Part shown: positions 1 through 5,274 of the stretch, piece by piece
Layout: each line of letters begins with the position of its first letter
Position numbering within the stretch: position 1 is the stretch's first letter
Assembly (NCBI GenBank): GCA_027438535.1
Contig: DAIAMA010000074.1
Location: 1-6,542 of the forward strand
Direction of reading: 5' to 3'
DNA length: 6,542 nucleotides
Source: a bacterium
Lineage (GTDB): Bacteria; Pseudomonadota; Gammaproteobacteria; Burkholderiales; Thiobacteraceae
Program-made: the position numbers and the translations under genes
Notes under the pieces: generated by a model
Database searches by the model: none
Told to the model about the DNA's origin: nothing
Seen by the model: the letters and a program-made list of their open reading frames with translations, nothing else

Positions 1-77
1 TGCGCGATGATGGTCGCATCCAAATTCGCAACGCGATAACCCTGCTCCACCACCAAATTCATCACATGGCGCATCAG
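1..77. repeat. 77-bp exact copy of internal ispF sequence (copy 1, window edge)
   Basis: Bases 1-77 are identical to 3320-3396 in the same orientation. The match stops at base 78 (a, against c at 3397). It may continue left of the window. Inside this copy the minus-strand frame reads [16 protein letters not shown], which is IspF sequence. A length of exactly 77 at a sequence end fits a k-mer overlap from a de Bruijn assembler (77 is a default k of SPAdes) or a chimeric read. A real partial ispF duplication is less likely. Confidence 0.97.
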
Positions 78-566
78 ATATTCCAACAAGCGAAACTCGC
101 GCGGTTTGAGAAAAATTTCTTGTCCGGCGCGCGATACCGCCCGTGACAGCAGGTCCATGTGCAGATCGCCCACGGTGATCTCCGTCTCGGGATGCGCTTC
201 GAAGCTCTTCGTGCGGCGTAGCAGCGCCTCGATACGCGCTTGCAACTCGGCCAGCGCGTAGGGCTTGACCACGTAATCGTCACCGCCGGCGCGCAAGCCC
301 TCGACGCGATCATCGACCTCGCCGCGCGCGGAGAGAATCAAGGCGGGCACATGCTTGCCATCGTCGCGGAGCGACTTCAGCACCGACAGACCATCGCGCT
401 TGGGCAGCATGACGTCGATCAGCCACAAGTCATACTCCTTATCGCGCGCCATACTGAGACCTTCTTCGCCGTCATGCGCGACATCGGCATCGTAGCCAAA
501 GCCACCCAAGCCCTTTTTTAGGTAATCCGCCGCCGAGGTATCGTCTTCAATAATCAGAAATCGCAT
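1..566 (-). CDS. OmpR/PhoB-family response regulator, 3' end replaced by ispF sequence at the window edge (partial)
   Basis: DNA-binding response regulator of a two-component system; it is phosphorylated by a sensor kinase and controls transcription in the cytoplasm. Translation from ATG at 566 begins MRFLIIEDD, with a GAGGAG ribosome site just upstream. The receiver domain (about residues 1-115) has the acidic pair D8/D9, phospho-acceptor D51 (in LIDVMLPKRDG), S79 and K101 (VVKPY). A winged-helix domain starts near residue 125 and reads FLKPREFRLLEYLMRH up to residue 167. From L164 on, the DNA is identical to ispF codons 76-101, so the residues after LMRH are IspF, not the expected winged-helix recognition region. 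Genuine regulator sequence is therefore certain only for 78-566. No stop codon is reached in the 188 codons seen. A partner kinase gene, often next to such regulators, is not in view. The receiver resembles CusR/heavy-metal type regulators, but the signal cannot be assigned. Confidence 0.9.
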   Translation of the reverse strand, partial: MRFLIIEDDTSAADYLKKGLGGFGYDADVAHDGEEGLSMARDKEYDLWLIDVMLPKRDGLSVLKSLRDDGKHVPALILSARGEVDDRVEGLRAGGDDYVVKPYALAELQARIEALLRRTKSFEAHPETEITVGDLHMDLLSRAVSRAGQEIFLKPREFRLLEYLMRHVMNLVVEQGYRVANLDATIIA

Positions 567-600
567 CGCAAACTCCTCATAACTTATTGAGTTGAATTTG

Positions 601-606
601 ATTCTA
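601..606 (-). promoter_or_regulatory. putative -10 box of the response regulator gene
   Basis: On the minus strand this reads TAGAAT, five of six matches to TATAAT, about 35 bases upstream of the ATG at 566. There is no good -35 hexamer at 16-18 bases: the nearest candidate, TTGTAA, is about 24 bases upstream. A weak -35 would fit a promoter that needs an activator. The box touches an imperfect palindrome at 605-622. Confidence 0.4.
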
Positions 607-622
607 GCTCAGTGCTTAGCTA
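605..622. promoter_or_regulatory. imperfect palindrome, possible operator between divergent genes
   Basis: The site has the form TAGCT-n-AG-nn-CT-n-AGCTA, with seven of nine base pairs symmetric. It lies in the divergent intergenic region and overlaps the putative -10 box of the response regulator by two bases. The position would suit autoregulation, but this is inference from symmetry and location only. Confidence 0.3.
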
Positions 623-677
623 CCGCCGCATTACAAATCGTTTAATCGGCTTGATTTTCCTACTTATTTGCCATACT

Positions 678-683
678 TACAAT
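678..683 (+). promoter_or_regulatory. putative -10 box of the small ERR-repeat gene
   Basis: TACAAT matches TATAAT at five of six positions and lies about 27 bases before the ATG at 710. Transcription would begin near 690, downstream of the alternative TTG start at 668, which supports the ATG. The upstream TTGATT (651-656) is spaced 21 bases away, too far for a normal -35, so the promoter is weak or the call is wrong. Confidence 0.35.
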
Positions 684-709
684 TTAGATCTCCAAAGTTA
701 AAAGGCACC

Positions 710-874
710 ATGAAACTCCCCAGCTACAATGTCGAAGTTTTACCGCTGGAACGACGCTTGTACGAACGCCGCCACCCCGTCAAGGAGCTGCGCTCGCCGC
801 GACCGGAGCGGCGCCGTACCGAGCGGCGCATAGTCGAAAGCGGCGATAACGTAACGCCGATTATTCGCGACTAA
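710..874 (+). CDS. small Arg-rich protein with repeated ERR-x2-ERR unit, function unknown
   Basis: I do not recognise this 54-residue protein. It starts MKLPSYNVEV and ends TPIIRD. The middle is highly basic and carries four ERR triplets: residues 14-16, 19-21, 33-35 and 38-40. They form two copies of ERR-x2-ERR spaced 19 residues apart, with prolines at 12, 23, 30 and 32. There is no signal peptide, membrane segment or cysteine, so a soluble cytoplasmic protein that may bind nucleic acid or an acidic partner is possible, but this is inference. The frame is also open from a TTG at 668 (68 residues). I prefer ATG 710 because an AAAGG-like site precedes it and a -10 box lies between the two starts. 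It is transcribed divergently from the response regulator and followed by a short hairpin. It could be spurious, but the regular repeat and the promoter argue for a real gene. Confidence 0.6.
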   Translation: MKLPSYNVEVLPLERRLYERRHPVKELRSPRPERRRTERRIVESGDNVTPIIRD

Positions 875-890
875 ACGCGCCGCGCGTTTT
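873..890 (+). terminator. possible short hairpin terminator after the small ORF
   Basis: An inverted repeat, AAACGCG and CGCGTTT, spans 873-889 and overlaps the TAA stop. It ends in a run of four T. The loop is very small and the T tract short, so it would be a weak intrinsic terminator at best. Confidence 0.35.
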
Positions 891-971
891 GGTACATACC
901 CCCCGCGCCAACGCCGCCGGGATGGGTAAGAACGCTTTCCTCGAATCGCAATAAACCAGCATCATGATACA

Positions 972-996
972 GGCACGATTAGTGTTAAGGCGTGCC
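972..996. promoter_or_regulatory. inverted repeat GGCACG/CGTGCC upstream of mnmH
   Basis: Perfect 6-bp arms at 972-977 and 991-996 are separated by 13 bases. The repeat surrounds the best -35 candidate for mnmH (979-984), so a bound protein could block the promoter. There is no match to a named operator that I can support. Confidence 0.3.
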
Positions 997-1008
997 ACGG
1001 GCTAAAAT
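979..1008 (+). promoter_or_regulatory. putative sigma70-type promoter of mnmH
   Basis: The -10 box is TAAAAT at 1003-1008 (five of six). A weak -35, TTAGTG, lies at 979-984 with an 18-base spacer. Predicted transcription would begin near 1015, giving a leader of about 20 bases that includes the AGGA site at 1021-1024. Confidence 0.45.
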
Positions 1009-1035
1009 CGCTTATTTGTCAGGAATAGCCCAACC

Positions 1036-2091
1036 ATGACAGTGCTTGCCACCGTAGCGCAGCTCGACCAATTCGACGACATTATCGACGTGCGCACCTC
1101 CTCGGAATTTCATGAGGATCACATTCCGGGCGCCGTGAATTTTCCCGTATTGACCGCACAAGAGCGTGAGCGCGTCGGCACGATCTATAAACAGGTGTCG
1201 AGCTTCGAGGCAAAAAAGATCGGCTCGATTTTGATCGCGCGAAATATCGCGCGCCATATCGAAGAGAGCTTCGCCGCCAAGCCCAAAAACTGGCGCCCGC
1301 TCGTCTATTGCTGGCGCGGCGGAAAACGCAGCGGTGCGATGGCGCATATCTTGAGCGAGATCGGCTGGAAAGTGGCGCGACTCGAAGGCGGCTACAAAGC
1401 CTACCGCCGCCGTGTGGTCGAGGAACTCTCTACGCTGCCGCAGTCATTTCACTTCCGCGTGGTGTGCGGGCCAACCGGTTCGGGAAAAAGCCGTTTCCTA
1501 CAAGCGCTTGCCGCGGCCGGCGGCCAGGTATTGGATTTAGAGCAACTCGCCGCGCATCGCGGCTCGGTGCTGGGCAATCTGCCCGATGCGCCCCAGCCGG
1601 CGCAAAAAATGTTCGATAGCCGAATTTGGCATCAACTTCGGCATTTTGATCCGTCCAAACCGGTGTATGTGGAAGCGGAGAGTAAAAAAATCGGCCAGTT
1701 GCGCGTGCCCGACGCGCTAATCGAGCGCATGTGGCAAAGCCACTGCGTGCTGCTGGAAGTCGCCAGCGCGCAGCGCGTGCAATTGCTGAAGGAAGAATAC
1801 GCCCACTTCATCGCCAACCCGCAAAGCTTGTTGGAAAAGGTCGCCTGTCTCAAAGACTTGCACAGCAAGGAACGCTTAGCGCATTGGAATGATCTCGCCA
1901 ACACCGGACGCTGGGACGCATTCGTGCTCGACATGCTGGTAAACCATTACGATCCCGCCTATCACCGCTCTACGCTCAAGCACTATCCTCGGCTCGATCA
2001 GGCAACGGTGCTGCATCCCAAGGACATCTCTCCCACTGGCTTTGCCGTTCTTACCCATGAATGCCTATCCGCGGGCAAGGAATTAGGATAA
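1036..2091 (+). CDS. mnmH: tRNA 2-selenouridine synthase MnmH (SelU)
   Basis: This enzyme replaces sulfur with selenium in 2-thiouridine at the wobble position (U34) of tRNAs such as those for Lys, Glu and Gln. It uses selenophosphate and, in characterised members, goes through a geranylated intermediate. The 351-residue length fits the family. An N-terminal rhodanese domain (about residues 10-128) has DVRTSSEF and the active-site loop YCWRGGKRSG with catalytic C92. A C-terminal P-loop domain follows, with the Walker A motif GPTGSGKS at residues 145-152. The rhodanese plus P-loop arrangement and the CWRGG signature are specific to this family. The ATG at 1036 has an AGGA site about 11 bases upstream. 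The gene appears to be transcribed alone from its own promoter. selD, which supplies selenophosphate, is not in the window but its presence elsewhere in the genome is expected. No defect is visible. Confidence 0.97.
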   Translation: MTVLATVAQLDQFDDIIDVRTSSEFHEDHIPGAVNFPVLTAQERERVGTIYKQVSSFEAKKIGSILIARNIARHIEESFAAKPKNWRPLVYCWRGGKRSGAMAHILSEIGWKVARLEGGYKAYRRRVVEELSTLPQSFHFRVVCGPTGSGKSRFLQALAAAGGQVLDLEQLAAHRGSVLGNLPDAPQPAQKMFDSRIWHQLRHFDPSKPVYVEAESKKIGQLRVPDALIERMWQSHCVLLEVASAQRVQLLKEEYAHFIANPQSLLEKVACLKDLHSKERLAHWNDLANTGRWDAFVLDMLVNHYDPAYHRSTLKHYPRLDQATVLHPKDISPTGFAVLTHECLSAGKELG

Positions 2092-2098
2092 CGATGTC

Positions 2099-2126
2099 TT
2101 GACTCTCCCCGCCCAGATGCTAGCCT
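2099..2126 (+). promoter_or_regulatory. putative promoter of the host-attachment family gene
   Basis: The -35 box TTGACT (2099-2104) matches TTGACA at five of six. After a 16-base spacer comes an extended -10, TG-n-TAGCCT (2118-2126), of which only T1, A2 and T6 match. Transcription would begin about 33 bases before the ATG at 2167. This would let the gene be expressed independently of mnmH, whose stop is only a few bases upstream of the -35. Confidence 0.4.
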
Positions 2127-2166
2127 AAAAATAGCGTTGTTTTCATCACAAAGGGAGACTGGTCTT

Positions 2167-2607
2167 ATGAGCACTACGTGGATTCTGGTTGCCAATGCCG
2201 CGCGCGCACGTCTGTATGAAAACACGGGGATCGGCAAGGGATTAAAGCTCCTTTCCGAATTCCTGCACCCGGAAAGCCGAATGAAGGGCTCCGACTTGGT
2301 TTCGGATCGCGCCGGTTATGTGCAAGGCGTGGGCAATGGACATGCCTCGCGCCAACAAGCAACCGATCCGAAGCAGAATGAAGCCGAACACTTTGCGCTG
2401 GAGATCGCGCGCAGCCTAGAACATGGCCGAGGACAGAACAAATACGGGCGCCTGATTCTGGTGGCGGGTTCGCCCTTTCTTGGCATTCTAAAAGCGCGGC
2501 TATCGGATCAAGTCTCGACCCTCACCACAGAGACGGTGGACAAGGACTACACCAGCCTGAACGAGCGCGAATTAGGCGGCAAGCTGGAACACTGCATTTA
2601 TCTTTAA
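2167..2607 (+). CDS. host-attachment family protein
   Basis: This 146-residue protein matches the family annotated as 'protein required for attachment to host cells' (Pfam Host_attach), named from Agrobacterium. It is widespread in free-living proteobacteria, so the name may mislead. Family features seen are the N-terminal strand WILVANAARARLYE (residues 5-18), the central DLVSDRAG (43-50) and the C-terminal core RLILVAGSPFLGILKARL (95-112), followed by an acidic helix. There is no signal peptide or membrane segment, which argues for a cytoplasmic protein and against a direct adhesin. The fold has been compared with release-factor-like domains, but I cannot verify a function here. I chose ATG 2167 because AAGGGAG lies about ten bases upstream; an in-frame TTG at 2137 would place that site inside the gene. 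Its stop overlaps the convergent thpR stop in the palindrome TTAA. Confidence 0.88.
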   Translation: MSTTWILVANAARARLYENTGIGKGLKLLSEFLHPESRMKGSDLVSDRAGYVQGVGNGHASRQQATDPKQNEAEHFALEIARSLEHGRGQNKYGRLILVAGSPFLGILKARLSDQVSTLTTETVDKDYTSLNERELGGKLEHCIYL

Positions 2608-3146
2608 TCGGCTGTTTGCTGCAACGGCCAGCGCTGCACAATTGCATAATGCGATCCCCCCTCATGCAGGGTGGATCGCACTAAAACAAAGTCCTTGGCA
2701 TTCCACACGATGGGCGGGCTATCGATCAAGCCCTGCGGGCAATTCGCTTTACGCAGCAGCGTGACATGGGCTTGAAACCGGCGCTCGTCGAATTTAAAAC
2801 CTACCGCGCGCAAGCCCAACTGCAACTGCTTGACCAAATCGATGAGCGGGCGCGGCGTCTCGTCTGCGGCGGCCCACGCCACTTGATTACGGTGCCACCA
2901 ACCCAAACGGTTGAACAATATGTCGAAAGCCGGCAGCGCGATCTGATCCGCCACACCCGTGATGCACTGCATTTGATCTGCCTCTACCGCGCCCAAAAAC
3001 GCCAGGGTCAAATGAATATTCTCGCGCCGCGTGCGGCTGCCGCCACAGCGGCGGTAGAGCTTTTGCCCCACGGCATAAAAACTTGCTTGCAAGCCGGGCT
3101 CCGGCCAGAGCGCGAAAAATAGCCTGACCGGTGCCACGATATTCAA
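2604..3146 (-). CDS. thpR: RNA 2',3'-cyclic phosphodiesterase (LigT/ThpR family)
   Basis: This is a 2H phosphoesterase; family members hydrolyse 2',3'-cyclic phosphate ends of RNA and can ligate tRNA halves in vitro. The 180-residue protein begins near VRLFFALWP and has both hallmark motifs, H45-L-T47 (in NIHLTLAFLG) and H127-V-T129 (in QAHVTLLRK), which form the active site. The start is uncertain. The open frame reaches 3260, deep inside ispF, but homology begins only at VRLFF. I chose the TTG at 3146, one base after the ispF stop, because GGAG lies about ten bases upstream; the GTG at 3137 is the alternative (177 residues). It is the last gene of the ispD-ispF-thpR unit and very probably translationally linked to ispF. 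Its stop shares TTAA with the opposing gene, so no terminator separates the two. Confidence 0.92.
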   Translation of the reverse strand: MNIVAPVRLFFALWPEPGLQASFYAVGQKLYRRCGGSRTRRENIHLTLAFLGAVEADQMQCITGVADQIALPAFDILFNRLGWWHRNQVAWAAADETPRPLIDLVKQLQLGLRAVGFKFDERRFQAHVTLLRKANCPQGLIDSPPIVWNAKDFVLVRSTLHEGGSHYAIVQRWPLQQTAD

Positions 3147-3147
3147 G

Positions 3148-3621
3148 CTAGACCGGCTCCAAGAGACAAATGGCTTGCGCCGCGATGCCCTCGCCGCGGC
3201 CGGTGAAACCGAGCTGCTCGGTAGTGGTCGCCTTGATATTGATGGCACTTGGCGCGACACCTAAATCAGCCGCGATATTCGCCACCATGGCCGGAATGTG
3301 CGGTGCCATTTTAGGTGCCTGCGCGATGATGGTCGCATCCAAATTCGCAACGCGATAACCCTGCTCCACCACCAAATTCATCACATGGCGCATCAGCTCT
3401 CGGCTATCGATGCCTTTATAGCGGGCATCCGAATCGGGGAAGTGCCGGCCGATATCCCCCAGCGCACAGGCGCCGAGCAGCGCATCGCAAACGGCATGCA
3501 GCAGCACATCGGCGTCGGAATGGCCTTCCAAGCCCAAGTGATAAGGGATTTCTACTCCGCCGATGATCAGCTTGCGCCCCGCCACCAGCGCATGCACGTC
3601 AAAACCTTGTCCGATTCGCAT
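3148..3621 (-). CDS. ispF: 2-C-methyl-D-erythritol 2,4-cyclodiphosphate synthase IspF
   Basis: Fifth enzyme of the MEP isoprenoid pathway: it cyclises CDP-ME 2-phosphate to ME-cPP with release of CMP, working as a cytoplasmic homotrimer. The 157-residue length matches the family. Metal ligands are D8 and H10 (GFDVH) and H42 (SDADVLLH). The loop HFPDSD (60-65) and the C-terminal [14 protein letters not shown] (132-145) are diagnostic. I start at ATG 3621 because [10 protein letters not shown] is the canonical N-terminus and GGAAA lies five bases before it. ATGs at 3627 (ATGA overlap with the ispD stop) and 3633 are in frame and possible. The gene follows ispD directly and is followed by thpR after one base. 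Codons 76-101 (3320-3396) are present again, identically, at the left edge of the window. This copy looks complete and functional. Confidence 0.98.
   Translation of the reverse strand: MRIGQGFDVHALVAGRKLIIGGVEIPYHLGLEGHSDADVLLHAVCDALLGACALGDIGRHFPDSDARYKGIDSRELMRHVMNLVVEQGYRVANLDATIIAQAPKMAPHIPAMVANIAADLGVAPSAINIKATTTEQLGFTGRGEGIAAQAICLLEPV
3320..3396. repeat. 77-bp segment of ispF repeated at 1-77 (copy 2, native context)
   Basis: This is the native copy, encoding IspF residues L76 to about A100, with normal IspF sequence on both sides. It is identical base for base to 1-77. Perfect identity across third-codon positions shows the duplication is very recent or technical. Confidence 0.97.
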
Positions 3622-3623
3622 CG

Positions 3624-4337
3624 TCATTTCCATTCGCTTCGCAGATTTTTTAAAATCACCTCGGCGAGTTTCAAGTCACCGGGGAAAGTCACCTTGAGAT
3701 TCGTCACATCGCACGCCACCAGTTTCGGCTTCAAACCCAGATGCTCGATGGCGCGCGCCTCGTCGGTAGGGGTGTCGGTGCCCAGGGTTTCCAAGGCGCG
3801 CAGCAGCAAACCGTGCCGGAACATTTGCGGCGTTTGCGCTTGCCATAAGTTTTCGCGCGGCTCGGTGGCGACCACGCGCGCAGCCGGGCCGGCACGTTTC
3901 AAGGTATCTGCCACCGGCACCGCCAACAGGCCCCCTACTTCGTCTTCCGCCAGCTCCGCGATCAAGGCATCAAGATGCGCTTGCGCCAAGCAGGGACGCG
4001 CGGCATCGTGCACCAGCACCCAATCCTCTGCTTGCAATATTGGTGCGATGGCGCGCAAGCCATTCAGCACGCTCGCGGCGCGCGTCACCCCGCCGCAGTA
4101 AAGCCGCCGCAGCTTGGCATCGAATGGCGTCCAATCGTAGCGCGCGAAATAAGCATCATCGCTAGCCAGCACCACGAAAACTTGCTCGATTTTGGGATGG
4201 GCGCACAGCGCTTGTAGCGCATGCCGCAACATCGGCGCGCCGGCGAGCTTCCGGTACTGCTTGGGCAAACCCGAGCCGATGCGGCTGCCGCTGCCCGCGG
4301 CGGGAATCAAAGCAAAACAGCGTTCCGGGGCATTCAT
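3624..4337 (-). CDS. ispD: 2-C-methyl-D-erythritol 4-phosphate cytidylyltransferase IspD
   Basis: Third step of the MEP pathway: it couples CTP to MEP to give CDP-ME in the cytoplasm. The 237-residue protein is a nucleotidyltransferase of normal family length. The N-terminal loop [17 protein letters not shown] (residues 12-28) contains the catalytic R19 and K26. Further family motifs are [28 protein letters not shown] and the closing [11 protein letters not shown]. The gene starts at ATG 4337 without a strong Shine-Dalgarno site, so translation may be weak or initiate on a short leader. It is the first gene of the ispD-ispF-thpR unit: its TGA overlaps the possible ATG at 3627 of ispF. It is divergent from amrB across 130 bases. 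No anomaly is seen in the coding sequence. Confidence 0.98.
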   Translation of the reverse strand: MNAPERCFALIPAAGSGSRIGSGLPKQYRKLAGAPMLRHALQALCAHPKIEQVFVVLASDDAYFARYDWTPFDAKLRRLYCGGVTRAASVLNGLRAIAPILQAEDWVLVHDAARPCLAQAHLDALIAELAEDEVGGLLAVPVADTLKRAGPAARVVATEPRENLWQAQTPQMFRHGLLLRALETLGTDTPTDEARAIEHLGLKPKLVACDVTNLKVTFPGDLKLAEVILKNLRSEWK

Positions 4338-4351
4338 TTTTCGATTTGCCG

Positions 4352-4359
4352 ACTATAGT
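4352..4359. promoter_or_regulatory. ACTATAGT palindrome, possible bidirectional -10 element
   Basis: This 8-bp palindrome gives TATAGT (five of six matches to TATAAT) on both strands and lies between divergent ispD and amrB. On the minus strand it sits 15-20 bases before the ispD ATG, implying a very short leader. Neither direction has a convincing -35, so confidence is low. Confidence 0.25.
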
Positions 4360-4454
4360 TAACGTAGAGGCCGGGCATGCCTCGCCCCTTCAAGAATAAA
4401 TTCGACGGCTTGCAATGCGAGGCGCCAGCACCCACTTAGGGTATTACTTGGTTT

Positions 4455-4458
4455 GGAG
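4455..4458 (+). promoter_or_regulatory. ribosome binding site of amrB
   Basis: GGAG lies nine bases before the ATG at 4468 and sets the start of the first amr gene. The following residues, MNLIRPAAVAGAFYP, match the usual AmrB N-terminus. Confidence 0.75.
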
Positions 4459-4467
4459 TAATGCACC

Positions 4468-5274
4468 ATGAATCTGATTCGTCCCGCCGCAGTGGCCGGC
4501 GCGTTTTATCCGGATAACGGACAAATATTGAGCCGTGATCTCGACGCTTTGCTCGACGCCGCGCCGCCTGTCCATGGCACGTTGCCGAAAGCGCTTATTG
4601 TACCGCATGCCGGATATATCTATTCCGGGCCGGTCGCTGCCAGCGCCTACCGGCGCTTGATTGCCTACCGTGAGCAAATTACGCGCGTCGTGCTGCTGGG
4701 GCCGGCGCACCGCGTGCCGGTACGCGGCTTGGCGCTGCCGCGGACCGAGGCATTCGCCACCCCTCTGGGCCATGTGCGTATCGACCAAGCCGCGTGCGAC
4801 GCTATCCGCGCGCTGCCGCAGGTGGTAAGCAGCGACGCAGCGCATGCACTGGAGCATTCGATCGAAGTGCAATTGCCTTTCCTGCAAAAAGTATTGGGCG
4901 AATTCGCGCTCGTGCCGCTGGTGGTAGGCGACGCCAGCAGCGAAGAAGTGGCCCAAGTCTTAGACCGGCTGTGGGGCGGGCCGGAAACGCTCATCGTGAT
5001 TAGCTCCGATCTTTCGCACTACTTACCCTATGCTCTGGCACGGCGCGTCGATCAAGAAACCAGCGCCATGATTCTGCGCCTGCAAACCGGCATCAGCCAC
5101 GAACAGGCCTGCGGCGGCACGCCGGTGAATGGGCTCATGGTCGCGGCGAAGCGGCATGGCCTCAAACCGGAACTGCTCGATCTGCGCAACTCCGGCGACA
5201 CCGCGGGCGGGCCCGAACAAGTAGTTGGCTATGCCGCATTTGCCTTCGTGGAAGGTGAGCGCCATGTCCATTGA
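4468..5274 (+). CDS. amrB: AmmeMemoRadiSam system protein B (MEMO1 family)
   Basis: Homologue of human MEMO1, in a fold related to class III extradiol dioxygenases. In the conserved bacterial amr set it is protein B; its reaction is not settled, and metal or redox roles have been proposed for MEMO1. The 268-residue protein begins with RPAAVAGAFYP and shows the family motifs VPHAGYIYSGP (H47), LLGPAHR (H81), EHSIEVQLPFL (129-139), SSDLSHY (D181, H184) and ACGGTPVNG (C215). H47, H81 and C215 correspond to the MEMO1 metal-site residues, with D181 and H184 nearby. There is no signal peptide, so it is cytoplasmic. It is the first gene of the amr operon, has a GGAG site at 4455-4458, and overlaps amrA by 11 bases. 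Recognition is firm; biochemical function is not. Confidence 0.96.
   Translation: MNLIRPAAVAGAFYPDNGQILSRDLDALLDAAPPVHGTLPKALIVPHAGYIYSGPVAASAYRRLIAYREQITRVVLLGPAHRVPVRGLALPRTEAFATPLGHVRIDQAACDAIRALPQVVSSDAAHALEHSIEVQLPFLQKVLGEFALVPLVVGDASSEEVAQVLDRLWGGPETLIVISSDLSHYLPYALARRVDQETSAMILRLQTGISHEQACGGTPVNGLMVAAKRHGLKPELLDLRNSGDTAGGPEQVVGYAAFAFVEGERHVH

Noticed and set aside
240..521. Open frame of 93 codons on the plus strand
   Set aside because: It runs antisense to the receiver domain of the response regulator, which has all its phosphorylation-site residues.
1012..1347. Open frame of 111 codons on the minus strand
   Set aside because: It is antisense to the start and rhodanese domain of mnmH and is a composition shadow of a GC-rich gene.
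3147..3260. Upstream extension of thpR by 38 codons from an ATG at 3260
   Set aside because: It would lie within conserved ispF coding sequence, and the extra residues (Ser/Arg-rich) are not part of the 2H phosphoesterase family.
3298..4101. Long open frame of 267 codons on the plus strand
   Set aside because: It lies antisense across ispF and ispD, both of which have full catalytic motifs; its own translation is rich in Arg, Ser and Ala with no recognisable domain.
4444..4956. Open frame of 170 codons on the minus strand
   Set aside because: It is antisense to amrB, whose motifs are unmistakable; it has no ribosome site or recognisable domain.
5225..5263. Upstream TTG start for amrA
   Set aside because: It lacks a good ribosome site, while ATG 5264 has AGGTGA at ideal spacing and begins the homologous region.
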